Source: Bacteroidales bacterium
GTDB lineage: Bacteria > Bacteroidota > Bacteroidia > Bacteroidales > P3
Assembly (NCBI GenBank): GCA_017940465.1
Contig: JAGAYN010000017.1
Span: 57,503 to 121,502, forward strand
Direction: 5' to 3'
DNA length: 64,000 nucleotides
This document shows positions 47,024 to 55,299 of the stretch, in pieces (position 1 is the first letter of the stretch; every line of letters starts with the position of its first letter). Position numbers and translations under genes: made by a program. The notes under the pieces are model-generated. The model was not told where the DNA came from, ran no database searches, and saw nothing but the letters and a program-made list of their open reading frames with translations.

Positions 47024-49323
47024 TCGCCGACGACCACGCGGGTGTTGCCCTCCACCCGGCCCATGTTGCCGCCGCCGTAGACGTTGCCTTCGACGTGGGT
47101 GGTGCCGAGGATGTGCACCTCGGGGTTGGCCGTGGTCAGGGCCGACAGGCCGAAGCCGCCGCCGAAGACCGACTTCTCGAGTCGCCCGTTGTGGGTGGTG
47201 ATTTTGAGCGTCTTGTCGGGGGCATTGACGATTCCGTTGAAGCCGCCGCCATAGACGTTGCCGTGGACAAGGGGAATGTCCGCATGGGGCTGGCTGGCTG
47301 CCTGGCTGCCGATGATGACGTGCACGTCGCCCGTCATCGAGGTGCCTTCGCCGTAGCCGCCGCCGAACACCTTGCCGGCTACCGTGCCACCCAGGATTTG
47401 CACATTGGCGCCTTCGTTGCAGAAGCCGCGGTTGCCGCCGCCATATACATTGCGCGAGATATAGGCCGAGTCGGCCACCACGATGTAGGAGTTGTTCACC
47501 TTGCCTATCGTGGCATGTTCTTTTTGGTATCCGCTGCCGGCCCCGTATAGATTGCCGCCTCGGGAATACCAGTATTCGGGGTCGTCCGCAGTGTGTTGGA
47601 GCACAGTGTGTCCGCCGAAGTAGATTCCTATGTCGCCTTGCACGATTCCGCCGTAGTTTGGGTCTGTCCCGTTGCACCCACCGGCAATCCAGCCGTCAAT
47701 CCGGCCACCGGTGAATACCATCCTGCGTGCTCCCACACCGTCGGCCCGGTTTCCCGCACCCCAGATGGATTTTCTGACATGGCCTCCTTTCATGTACAGG
47801 CGCCCCTGCACCATGGTAGTGTCAGTCACGGTAGGGTCGTTTCTGTCCTTGTCGTGGCCTATGGCAAGGTCGGTGAATACACCACCCTCCACGACCACCG
47901 TTGTTATGCCGGAAAATTTCGGATCGTTTCCATGCCCCATATTAAACACCACATTGAACTGATTGTTATTGTGTTCACCGGTTATCGTCCCGCTCTTGAT
48001 TACATAGTTCATCTGGCGCGTGCCGAGGTTTACGCTGTCTAAAAACACACACCGTGTTCCGCGTGGTATGGCTATCTTCAATTTGTCGTTGTCGCCGAGG
48101 CTGCGGTCATAGTCGTTTCCAAGCACCACATCGCAACTCAACCCCCCTTTGCATGTTGGGGACAGTAAACTCTCTGCATATCCAAACCAGAGGTGCATCG
48201 GTAGGTTTCCACTTTCCAACCGCCAGCGGCATTTCTTGTGCCGGGTGTCGGTCAACTGACTTTTAGCCAAGCATCTTACCATTCTTATGCCAGCGGTGAA
48301 CAAGAAGGCTGTTTTCCCGTCCTCCGGCAGACACATGCGCCCGCAAATCAATCGTCCTCCATTGAGGTGGGTCCATTGCTGCCATGTTTCCCCTGCTGAA
48401 AGTTTTATGTACTCGAACTTTATCGTCTCCCAGGGCAGAAAGAACTTGCTGTTGTCCGAGACTGCCGAAGATGACGTGAACATGTTTGTGGTGGAGGGTA
48501 CGGTGGTGAGCAGCGTGCTGGACGTGCCGTTGGTGCCGTTGGGATAGACGGCGGTGATAGTGAAGTCCTTCACCGGTTGGGTGGTGACGCGGTCCCAGGA
48601 GCCGGTGCTGTGGACCACGAAGTTGCGCTCGTAGGCGTTCTCGCCCGTGGCATAGGTTCCCTCCGCAGCCTGGTCGAGCTCCAATATGGTGGAGAAGATG
48701 AACGCCCGCGCTCAGATGGCCTCGAAGTCCACCTGCATGCCGTACTCGGCGGCCGGCATGAAGTAGACGGTGTCCTCGGCCTCGAGCATCGTGCCCACGG
48801 GGACGGCGACGGTCATCGCCGTGTCGCGGTAGACGGCGCCGCCGCTCAGCGCCTTGAGGCGCCAGCGGTAGAAGCCGCGCCAGCGCGTGTCGCCCGTGCC
48901 GTGGGTGGGGCGCAGGGAGTAGGGATTGGGGATGAGGCGATAGAAGCAGGGACCGTCGGCAGCGGCCTTGCTCACGGCCTGCTCGCCGTTGACGCGCTCC
49001 AGGGTTTTATGGTACACATAGGTGTTCTTGCCCGGCGCGTCGATGCCGATGCCCACCGCCGAGGCGCTGACGCTCACATCGGGAGTGCCCGTGGGCTCGG
49101 CGGCGGTGCTGCTGTACATGGTCTTGGTGCCATAGCCGAAGTAGCGTATGCGCACATCGGCGGGGTTGAGGCTGCGCACGTGGCAGGTGGGGTCGCTGTA
49201 GTAGCTCCACGAGTGGTTCTCGCGGTCGTCGAGGTAGACCTCGTTGGCCGCCCCCTGGGCCAGGGAGGCCGCCGGAAGCATGAGGGTAAACAGGGCGAGC
49301 AAGGTTCGGTTCAGTCTGCTCAT
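47020..49323 (-). pseudogene. Large secreted adhesin-like protein interrupted by an in-frame TGA and cut short at the 3' end
   Basis: Signal peptide 'RTLLALFTLMLPAASLAQ' starts at 49323. The frame reads to 'MQVDFEAI', meets TGA (48712-48714), and continues in the same frame 'ARAFIFSTILELDQAAEGT' to 47020, so a single nonsense change (TGG to TGA fits) splits a 767-codon gene. The second half is a glycine-rich repeat array typical of large Bacteroidales surface proteins: 'NLYGAGSGYQKE', 'NVYGGGNRGFCNEG', 'KVFGGGYGEG', 'NVYGGGFNGI', 'SVFGGGFGLS', 'NVYGGGNMGRVEG'. It ends at once after a repeat, with no sorting domain, and its stop overlaps that of DUF454, so the 3' part is missing. Confidence 0.75.
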
Positions 49324-49440
49324 AGTGCCATGTGTGTTCGTTTTACAATCCGCACACGCAGTTTTTGCAGTGGTTGGGAGAATGTTCAATTTGCTGACAA
49401 TCATCGCGTTGTAGTATTATAGTTAGAACGTAACGAGGTT

Positions 49441-49448
49441 CAAAGATA
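49441..49448 (-). promoter_or_regulatory. Candidate -7 box of the adhesin-like gene
   Basis: TATCTTTG read leftward, 117 nt before the start at 49323, preceded by a T-rich stretch. Confidence 0.4.
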
Positions 49449-49523
49449 CGAAAAAAAAATATAATGGGGCTTTTTTTTTGCAAAATGCCCCCATTATATG
49501 GTGCGGAAAGAATCGTCGCGGGA

Positions 49524-50087
49524 CTAGAAGAACAGCATGTAGCGTGGCACCTGGCTTTTGTAGCGGCGGTAGTCGTCGCCGTAGGTGCGCTCGCAGTAGG
49601 CCTCCTCGCCGAGGATGGTGCCGTGCATGGCCCAGCAGTAGGGCACCAGCATCAGCAGCAGCCAGAGCGAGGCCGTGGCGATGACCACGCCGAGCATGGC
49701 CAGGGTGAAGACGGCGTACATGGGGTTGCGCGAGTAACGGTAGATGCCCTTGGTGATCAGGCGGTCGCGGTCGGCGGTGCCGTAGGAGTGGAACGACCAC
49801 AGGAAGAGCGCGAAGGCGACGAGGTAGATGACGGCGCCGACGGTGAACCAGGCGGTGCCGCACCTGAAGGGCACGAAGACGGCCAGCACGATGAGCGCCA
49901 CCTGGAAGACGGTGTTCCGCTGGGCGTAGCGCCTGGTGCGGGCGTCGTACCACGAGGTGTCGACGGCGCGCTTTCCTCCCTCTTTGAAGAGGGCCATGCA
50001 GATGAACTGGACGAGGACCATCCATACGGCCGGCATCCAGGCGCCGACGAGGGTGGGTCGGAGGGTGGTGAAGAAACTTATGTCCAT
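49524..50087 (-). CDS. Isoprenylcysteine-carboxyl-methyltransferase-family membrane protein
   Basis: Protein of 187 residues with four to five TM helices. The C-terminal signature of ICMT/phospholipid-methyltransferase enzymes is present: 'GIYRYSRNPMYAVFTLAMLG' followed by 'GEEAYCERTYGDDYRRYKSQ' and 'VPRYM'. These enzymes methylate carboxyl or amino groups of membrane-bound small molecules using SAM. Start at 50087, 11 nt after the stop of the small membrane protein gene; last gene of a five-gene leftward cassette dominated by methyltransferases. Confidence 0.8.
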   Translation of the reverse strand: MDISFFTTLRPTLVGAWMPAVWMVLVQFICMALFKEGGKRAVDTSWYDARTRRYAQRNTVFQVALIVLAVFVPFRCGTAWFTVGAVIYLVAFALFLWSFHSYGTADRDRLITKGIYRYSRNPMYAVFTLAMLGVVIATASLWLLLMLVPYCWAMHGTILGEEAYCERTYGDDYRRYKSQVPRYMLFF

Positions 50088-50098
50088 GGTGTTGTGTG

Positions 50099-50494
50099 TT
50101 ATTTCTGTTTGACCATGCGGAGCGAGAAGACGAGGAGGTAGACGCTGATGACGACCATGGCTGGGTGGATGAGCAGCTGCACGGGGTTGAACTCCATGAA
50201 GAGTTCCGAGGCGTGGAAGATGTTGAACAGGAGCATGACGGAGGCGAGGACGAGGTTGGCGACGCGCATGGCGCGGACGGCGCGGTAGTGGGTGCAGAGC
50301 AGCCCGAGGAGGGGGATGGTGAAGCTGAAGGCGCACATGAGGAGCAGCATGCCTGTGGGCGCTTCGCCCGGCGCGTCGGGCATGGCGATGGGGGCGCCCC
50401 AGAATGCGGGGAGGAGGTCGGCGAGGATGTGCATGGCGAAACCGGCCATGACGACTACCCAAAGGAGGGATGTCCGGGTGATGTTTGTTTCCAT
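50099..50494 (-). CDS. Small four-helix membrane protein, unknown
   Basis: Protein of 131 residues with about four TM helices ('LLWVVVMAGFAMHILADLL', 'MLLLMCAFSFTIPLLGLL', 'ANLVLASVMLLFNIFHAS', 'AMVVISVYLLVFSLRMVK'). No family recognised; no obvious catalytic residues. Lies between the ICMT-like gene (11 nt) and an LCM-type methyltransferase gene (14 nt), so it should be co-expressed with them. Confidence 0.65.
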   Translation of the reverse strand: METNITRTSLLWVVVMAGFAMHILADLLPAFWGAPIAMPDAPGEAPTGMLLLMCAFSFTIPLLGLLCTHYRAVRAMRVANLVLASVMLLFNIFHASELFMEFNPVQLLIHPAMVVISVYLLVFSLRMVKQK

Positions 50495-50508
50495 TGGTAT
50501 GTTGTTTT

Positions 50509-51324
50509 TTAAGGGTTAAGTTTGAGGTGATAGAGCGCGCTGCGGAAGCTGCCGTGGCGGGCGACGCGCATGGCGATGCGGGTGTAGGGGCGCAGGCGCT
50601 GGCCGAGGATGCGGAGGGGATCGCGGAAGAAGTCGCGCTCCTCGACGAGGGCGGTGGCGGAGAGGGCGGTGAGGCGACGGATGTCGTCGACGGCGAAGTG
50701 CATCTCGGCCGAGGTGTTGCCGGTGCGGCGGACGAAGCGGTTGGCGTAGGCGATGCCCTGGCTGCCGGTGGCGTCGAAGATGATCTCGCCCTCGGGGAAG
50801 CGTTCGCGCGCCTGTCGGAGGAAGTCGAGCACCTGTTCCTCGCGGAAGTACTGGAAGACGCCGCTGACGGTCAGCAGCGTGGGTAGCGAGGCGTCGATGG
50901 CGTCGGCCCAGGCGAGGTCGAAGAGGTCGCCGGCGACGAGGCGGTCGCCGACCGAGGAGCCGAGCAGGCGGCGGCGAGTCTCGATGACCTCGGGGAGGTC
51001 CATTTCGTAGAACGTGACGCCCTCGGGGGGCTGGAGTCGCCACCAGGCGGTCTCGAGGCCGCAGCCGAGGTTGACCACGTTGCAGATTGGGAAGCGCCCG
51101 ATGAAGCGGCGGAGCATGGCGTCGAGGTTGTAGTAGCGGCAGACGGAGGCGAGGTGGGCGTACTCGTTGGTGCGGCGCCCGATGCTGTCGTCGGGCAGGG
51201 CGCTCTCGAGTTCGAGCGACTTGCTGTCGTGGAAGAAGTCGGGGAAGCGCTTGGAGACGTAGATGCGCGCCGTCAGCGGGATGTAGAGCGTGTCGGCCAC
51301 GCCTTGCAGTTTGCTGTCTTTCAT
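50509..51324 (-). CDS. LCM-type class I SAM methyltransferase, paralogue 1
   Basis: Protein of 271 residues. SAM-binding motif I 'CNVVNLGCGLETAWWR' is the form seen in leucine-carboxyl-methyltransferase/Tcmp-related enzymes; then acidic strand end 'TFYEMDLPEVIETRRRLL', 'LFDLAW' and 'TVSGVFQYFREEQVLDFLRQ'. Shares its order and length with two upstream paralogues. Overlaps the stop of neither but begins 4 nt inside the end of paralogue 2 (51321-51324). Substrate unknown, probably a carboxylate or hydroxyl on a small molecule. Confidence 0.8.
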   Translation of the reverse strand: MKDSKLQGVADTLYIPLTARIYVSKRFPDFFHDSKSLELESALPDDSIGRRTNEYAHLASVCRYYNLDAMLRRFIGRFPICNVVNLGCGLETAWWRLQPPEGVTFYEMDLPEVIETRRRLLGSSVGDRLVAGDLFDLAWADAIDASLPTLLTVSGVFQYFREEQVLDFLRQARERFPEGEIIFDATGSQGIAYANRFVRRTGNTSAEMHFAVDDIRRLTALSATALVEERDFFRDPLRILGQRLRPYTRIAMRVARHGSFRSALYHLKLNP

Positions 51325-52178
51325 GGCTGCTGCTTTTTTCTGAAGTCGACCACGTCCAGTTGGTCCATGCGCGAGCGGTCGGCGTAGGCCGCCAGGAGGC
51401 GGTAGGCGATGCCGAAGTGGCGGTCGGGCCTGATATAGTCGGTGTTCATGCGTTTGCACTGTACCCGGCTGAAGTCGGCGCACCAGCCTTGCAGCTCGGG
51501 CACGGGGTCGGCGAGGTAGAAGTTGACGTCCACGTCCTTGATGCCCGACTTGCGCACGAAGCCCAGCTGCATCCTCATGCCGCGCTTGTTGGAGGCGTCG
51601 AAGGCGAAGCGTGCGCCGGGGAAGCGCTCGGCCATGGCGCAGAGCAGCCGTCGCACCTCCTCTTTCTTGATGTAGACCAGCACGCCGGAGGCGAAGAAGA
51701 CGGCGCCGCGGGCGGGGTCGAAGCCTATGCGGTCGAACCAGGAGAGGTCGGTGATGTTGGAGGCGATGTTGGTCTCCCTGTCGGAGGTGGGGATGAGTTG
51801 TTCGCGGAGCTCGATGACGTTGGGGAAGTCGATGTTGACGAAGCGGCAGCGTCCGTTGTCGGCCTGGTGGCCGGCGGTGTCGAGGCCGCAGCCGAGGTTG
51901 ACGACCACGGCGTCGGGGTGTTCCTGCAGGTAGTCCTTCACTTCCTGCACCAGGGCGTGCTGCCTGACGGCCGCGGAAATGGCGCCGAGGCGCATCTTGA
52001 AGTTCTCGCCGTAGGCCTCCATGGCCGAGAAGTCGTAGTCCACCTTGTCCATGATGCGCTGGCAGTCGTGGTCGTGAAAGAGGTCGGGGAACTGGCGGGT
52101 GGCCCAGGCTTTGCCGAAGAGCGGCAGCATGAGGGTCTCCTGCACGGTGTTTTTCTCGATTCTGATTTTATTGTCCAT
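51321..52178 (-). CDS. LCM-type class I SAM methyltransferase, paralogue 2
   Basis: Protein of 285 residues. Motif I 'AVVVNLGCGLDTAGHQ', then 'CRFVNIDFPNVIELREQLIP', 'ITDLSWFDRIGFD', and 'FFASGVLVYIKKEEVRRLL'. N-terminus 'IRIEKNTVQETLMLPLFGKA' is nearly the same as in paralogue 3 ('IKIEKNSVSETLVLPLNARV'), showing tandem duplication. Overlaps the start of paralogue 1 by 4 nt; 18 nt after paralogue 3. Confidence 0.8.
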   Translation of the reverse strand: MDNKIRIEKNTVQETLMLPLFGKAWATRQFPDLFHDHDCQRIMDKVDYDFSAMEAYGENFKMRLGAISAAVRQHALVQEVKDYLQEHPDAVVVNLGCGLDTAGHQADNGRCRFVNIDFPNVIELREQLIPTSDRETNIASNITDLSWFDRIGFDPARGAVFFASGVLVYIKKEEVRRLLCAMAERFPGARFAFDASNKRGMRMQLGFVRKSGIKDVDVNFYLADPVPELQGWCADFSRVQCKRMNTDYIRPDRHFGIAYRLLAAYADRSRMDQLDVVDFRKKQQP

Positions 52179-52196
52179 ACTGTTGAGGGGAGGGAT

Positions 52197-53012
52197 TTAC
52201 TTTTTGAAACTGATTTCTACAAATTTAATCATTCCCATGCGGAAGCCCATCTTGAGGATGGTCTTGGGCATGAAAGGGATGGAGCGGGCGCGGGCGATGT
52301 CGCGCGGCAGGCGGTCGGTCACGCGGATGGGGCCGAAGTGGGCGGACCACCCGCGGAAGGTGGTGTCCACGTCGTCGACGGCGAACTTGACCATCGCGCC
52401 CTGGTTGCCGCTTTTGGCGACAATCTTGTTCGACTTCTTCACCGCCGAGGCGCTCTCGCCGTCGAAGCAGATGCCGCCGCCCGGCAGGCGCTGCGCCAGG
52501 CCGTCGAGCAGGGGTCGGAGCCGCTCGGCCTCGAAGAACATCAGCACGCCGCCGCTGATGATGAAGATGCCGTCTTCCGGCGGGGTCTCAACCTCGTTCA
52601 GCCAGCCGAGGTCGAAGAGGTCGGCGGCGACGTTCTTCTCGCGCTCGCGCAGGGGGATGAGTTGCCGGCGGGCCTCGATTACCTGGGGGAGGTCCAGGTT
52701 GAGGAAATGGCACTGCCCGTTGTCGATGGCGGCGAAGCTGGTGTCGGCCCCGCAGCCCAGGTTCACCACCGTGGCGCGAGGATGTGACATCAGGTACGCG
52801 CGGGCGTGGTCGCACAGGATGCGGTTGCGCGCGGCCCAGGTGAGCATGACAAACTCCTTGTACTGCAGCGAGGTGAAGTCGTAGTCGATGCGCTCGGCCT
52901 CGGGGTCGGCGAAGACGTCGGGATAGCGCTTCGAGCAGTGCACACGTGCATTCAGCGGCAGCACCAGGGTTTCCGACACCGAGTTCTTTTCAATCTTGAT
53001 TTTGTATGACAT
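52197..53012 (-). CDS. LCM-type class I SAM methyltransferase, paralogue 3
   Basis: Protein of 271 residues, first gene of the cassette. Motif I 'ATVVNLGCGADTSFAA', then 'CHFLNLDLPQVIEARRQLIP', 'LFDLGWLNEV' and 'IISGGVLMFFEAERLRPLL'. A consensus promoter lies 65 nt upstream. The three paralogues differ mainly in the last third, where LCM enzymes bind substrate, so they may methylate different groups or act one after another. Confidence 0.8.
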   Translation of the reverse strand: MSYKIKIEKNSVSETLVLPLNARVHCSKRYPDVFADPEAERIDYDFTSLQYKEFVMLTWAARNRILCDHARAYLMSHPRATVVNLGCGADTSFAAIDNGQCHFLNLDLPQVIEARRQLIPLREREKNVAADLFDLGWLNEVETPPEDGIFIISGGVLMFFEAERLRPLLDGLAQRLPGGGICFDGESASAVKKSNKIVAKSGNQGAMVKFAVDDVDTTFRGWSAHFGPIRVTDRLPRDIARARSIPFMPKTILKMGFRMGMIKFVEISFKK

Positions 53013-53076
53013 TGGTTGTGTATTGTTTGATTTTCAACGATGTGCAAAACGGGCTATGCGTCCGGTTTTACAGATG

Positions 53077-53107
53077 CAAAGGTACGGGGAATATCCTCCC
53101 CGGGCAA
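53077..53107 (-). promoter_or_regulatory. Promoter of the methyltransferase cassette with a spacer palindrome
   Basis: Read leftward: TTG (53105-53107), 20-nt spacer, TACCTTTG (53077-53084). The spacer holds an inverted repeat CGGGG (53085-53089) / CCCCG (53098-53102), a possible repressor site. Confidence 0.6.
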
Positions 53108-53164
53108 TCGCTATAAGTGGTGATTTATTCCCCGTGGGGTGTTTTTTGACGGGTTATAGGTTTA

Positions 53165-53427
53165 TTTCCGGTTTTTGGTGAAACAAAATCGGTTTTTTTG
53201 CGTTATATAATGTAGTATATGCGGAGCGGTTTTTGCCCCGTTTCGCAATTCCCTGTGTTTCAGTCCAGTGCCCGATGGCGGGTTAAAGAACAGTTAAAGA
53301 ACAGTTAAGGAACAGTTAAAGAACAGCCTTAGAGGATACCTATGGAGTACCTGCGGGAGGCCTGCGGGGTGGTTGGCGGATGCGAGGGGGATGGTCAGTG
53401 GATGCGTTGCAGGAGCGGCGAGCGTGC
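53165..53427. repeat. Dispersed intergenic repeat, copy D (four 11-nt units)
   Basis: Same order as copy B: 'GTGAAACAAAATCGG', 'TTTTTGCGTTATATAATG', 'GATGGCGG', four GTTAA(A/G)GAACA units (53282-53325), 'GGATACCTATGGAGTACCTG' units, then the 3' end of the YiiX-like gene (from 53395). The gap 53013-53394 holds only this repeat and the methyltransferase promoter. Confidence 0.75.
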
Positions 53428-53994
53428 GAGGTCGGTGGGGTTGGTGCCGGGCACGCCTTCGGGGATGGGGACTCCGAGCTGCTGGAAGTGTTCGGTCCAG
53501 TAGCGGGGCATGGTGCCGTCCGGCGCGCGCCAGTTCATGGGTCGTGCCTCGAAAAGGGGATTGCCGTCGCCGTCGCGGTAGCATTCATACACCAGCTCGG
53601 AGCAGTACATCATGCCGTTGTCCGGCAGGAAGGCGTTGTCGTAGGGCTGTCCGATGAGACGCCTGGCGCGTAGGATCACGTCGGCGGTGTCGAAGGGGAT
53701 GGCGAGGCGGTAGACGTCGGGGTAGGGGCGGACGCTGCTTTCCGGCCTGCGCGTCAGCGGCCGCCGGCTTACGCCGTAGCGCTGCGTGGCGTCGATGATC
53801 CACACGGTGTCTCCCACCTCCGCCACCAGGGCCACGTGGGTGTAGCTTCCGGTGCTCTCGCGCACGGCTGCGCCCATGCCTTCGGTGTCGACGTAGAACA
53901 GCAGGTCGCCCGCCTGCAGCCGCTCCGGGCCCTGCGCCCGCAGGCTGCCGCTTGCCAGCAGGATCAGGGTTGTGAGGTAAAGGATTCTGTTCAT
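53395..53994 (-). CDS. YiiX/YebB-like NlpC/P60 cysteine hydrolase, secreted
   Basis: Protein of 199 residues. Signal peptide 'ILYLTTLILLASGSLRAQ'. Permuted-papain (YiiX) features: 'LQAGDLLFYVD' at the start of the domain, catalytic His in 'SYTHVALVAEVGD', and catalytic Cys in 'MMYCSELVYECYRD'. These enzymes act on amide or ester bonds in lipids or cell-wall peptides. The C-terminal 11 residues ('ARSPLLQRIH') are echoed by a fragment in repeat copy B. It lies 10 nt downstream of the Fic gene on the same strand. Confidence 0.82.
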   Translation of the reverse strand: MNRILYLTTLILLASGSLRAQGPERLQAGDLLFYVDTEGMGAAVRESTGSYTHVALVAEVGDTVWIIDATQRYGVSRRPLTRRPESSVRPYPDVYRLAIPFDTADVILRARRLIGQPYDNAFLPDNGMMYCSELVYECYRDGDGNPLFEARPMNWRAPDGTMPRYWTEHFQQLGVPIPEGVPGTNPTDLARSPLLQRIH

Positions 53995-54004
53995 GGGGGT
54001 GGGT

Positions 54005-55090
54005 CTATCGGTTGTCTTTCTCTCTGCTTTGGATGGCGAATACGTACCAGGTGCCCTCGGAGGTGCGCCGTTCCAGGTAGCCTTTGGCTTTCATGCGCTC
54101 CACCATGCCCTGCACGGCCGAGCGGTTTATGCCCAAAGTGTCGGCCATTTCGGTGTAGGTTATCGACGGGTTGTCCTTCATCATGTGCAGGATGCGGCTG
54201 CCGGATTCGCTGCGGAACTTGAGCATCAGGCCGTCGTACCACCACGTGTCGTTGTCGCGGTTCTGTACAATGGAGACGTCGCACATGATTTCGTCGCGGA
54301 CGGTGTCTTGGATGTATTTTATAAAATGCTTCGCCTGCCCCATCGTGGCGCGGGTGCCTTTCGAGGGTGACGTGCCGACGGCCATGTCGGCTTTGTGCAG
54401 CGCCTCCAGGTAGGCGGCCTTGTTGCGGTTGCGGATGACTATCATGGGCCACCCGTGGCGCGCCAGGATGTAGTTCATCATCAGGCGAGCGATGCGGCCG
54501 TTGCCGTCCTCGAAGGGGTGGATGCGTATGTAGCGGTAGTGGAAGAGGGCCGCCAGCTCCACGGGCGAGAGCTTGCCTTCCCGCTCGGCCTCGTTGTACC
54601 AGTCCACCAGGTCGGTCATCAGCAGCGGAGTCTCCTCCGGCGAGGCATACTCGAAGCGGTCGCCGTAGCGCGTGATGACGCTGTTGGGGCGCGTCTTGTA
54701 CTGCCCGGCATGCACCGTGTAGCTGGTCTGCATGCCGCCCGGCAGGTTGCGGTAGACGGTGTAGTCCTCGCGCAGGATTATCTTGTGCAGCTGGCGTATG
54801 AAGTTCTGTGTCAGCGGCATGGAGTGGTCCTGCACTGCCTCCTGCACCATCTCCATGCCCACTTGGCTGGCCTTCATGTCGGCGAAATCCTTCACATGGC
54901 CCTCCTGGCTGGTGATGCCGAACAGCAGTAGCAGTTCGGTCTGTCCGTAGGTCAGCGTGTTGCCCTCGATGTGGTTGCTGTTGAAGTTGTATTCGATGGT
55001 GAACTTCCTGCGCAGCAGTTCCTGCTGCCACTCTTCCAGCGGCTGCATCGATTGCCAGAGTTTGAACGCCCCGTTGAGTGATAGTTCCAT
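54005..55090 (-). CDS. Fic/DOC family AMP-transferase with N-terminal inhibitory motif and winged-helix domain
   Basis: Protein of 361 residues from the ATG at 55090; the in-frame ATG at 55123 lies inside a palindromic operator and is rejected. The active-site motif 'HPFEDGNGRIAR' is complete (191-202). The inhibitory helix motif S-x-x-x-E-G-N is present as 'SNHIEGN' (38-44), so this is a class II, self-inhibited Fic. The C-terminus is a winged helix ('ITYTEMADTLGINRSAVQGM'). Such enzymes AMPylate (or dephosphorylate) Ser/Thr/Tyr of partner proteins; the target is unknown. Autoregulation through its DNA-binding domain is likely. Confidence 0.88.
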   Translation of the reverse strand: MELSLNGAFKLWQSMQPLEEWQQELLRRKFTIEYNFNSNHIEGNTLTYGQTELLLLFGITSQEGHVKDFADMKASQVGMEMVQEAVQDHSMPLTQNFIRQLHKIILREDYTVYRNLPGGMQTSYTVHAGQYKTRPNSVITRYGDRFEYASPEETPLLMTDLVDWYNEAEREGKLSPVELAALFHYRYIRIHPFEDGNGRIARLMMNYILARHGWPMIVIRNRNKAAYLEALHKADMAVGTSPSKGTRATMGQAKHFIKYIQDTVRDEIMCDVSIVQNRDNDTWWYDGLMLKFRSESGSRILHMMKDNPSITYTEMADTLGINRSAVQGMVERMKAKGYLERRTSEGTWYVFAIQSREKDNR

Positions 55091-55115
55091 GATGGTATTG
55101 TTAAAAAATACTAAA

Positions 55116-55144
55116 TACCACATTTGTAGGTGGTACTATACCAC
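55116..55144 (-). promoter_or_regulatory. Overlapping palindromic operator upstream of the Fic gene
   Basis: Three half-sites: TACCAC (55116-55121), GTGGTA (55130-55135) and TACCAC (55139-55144). They make two overlapping perfect palindromes, 6-8-6 and 6-3-6. They lie 26-54 nt upstream of the Fic start, where a repressor such as the Fic winged-helix domain could bind. Confidence 0.55.
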
Positions 55145-55256
55145 TTAATTTGTGTGTATATTTGTTGTCTTTTTTGTTTTATTTCCCTGTACATTAATAT
55201 TGTAGAATGCAGAAGTATAGGTAGTTGCACCATTCCTGTCCGACATTCTTTCTATG

Positions 55257-55264
55257 CAAATATA
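55257..55264 (-). promoter_or_regulatory. Candidate -7 box upstream of the Fic gene
   Basis: TATATTTG read leftward, about 167 nt upstream of the Fic start, with a TTG 22 nt further upstream. The rest of 55145-55299 shows no gene. Confidence 0.35.
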
Positions 55265-55299
55265 CACATTTTCCCGATAACAACGGCAACGTTGAAGCA

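Noticed and set aside
48712-48714. TGA recoded as Trp or selenocysteine in the adhesin-like gene
   Set aside because: TGA is used as a normal stop in several nearby genes (for example the aminotransferase and hisS), and no SECIS-like hairpin was picked out; a nonsense mutation is simpler.
55091-55123. Fic start codon at 55123
   Set aside because: It would put coding sequence inside the palindromic operator and add residues not typical of Fic proteins; the ATG at 55090 is better.
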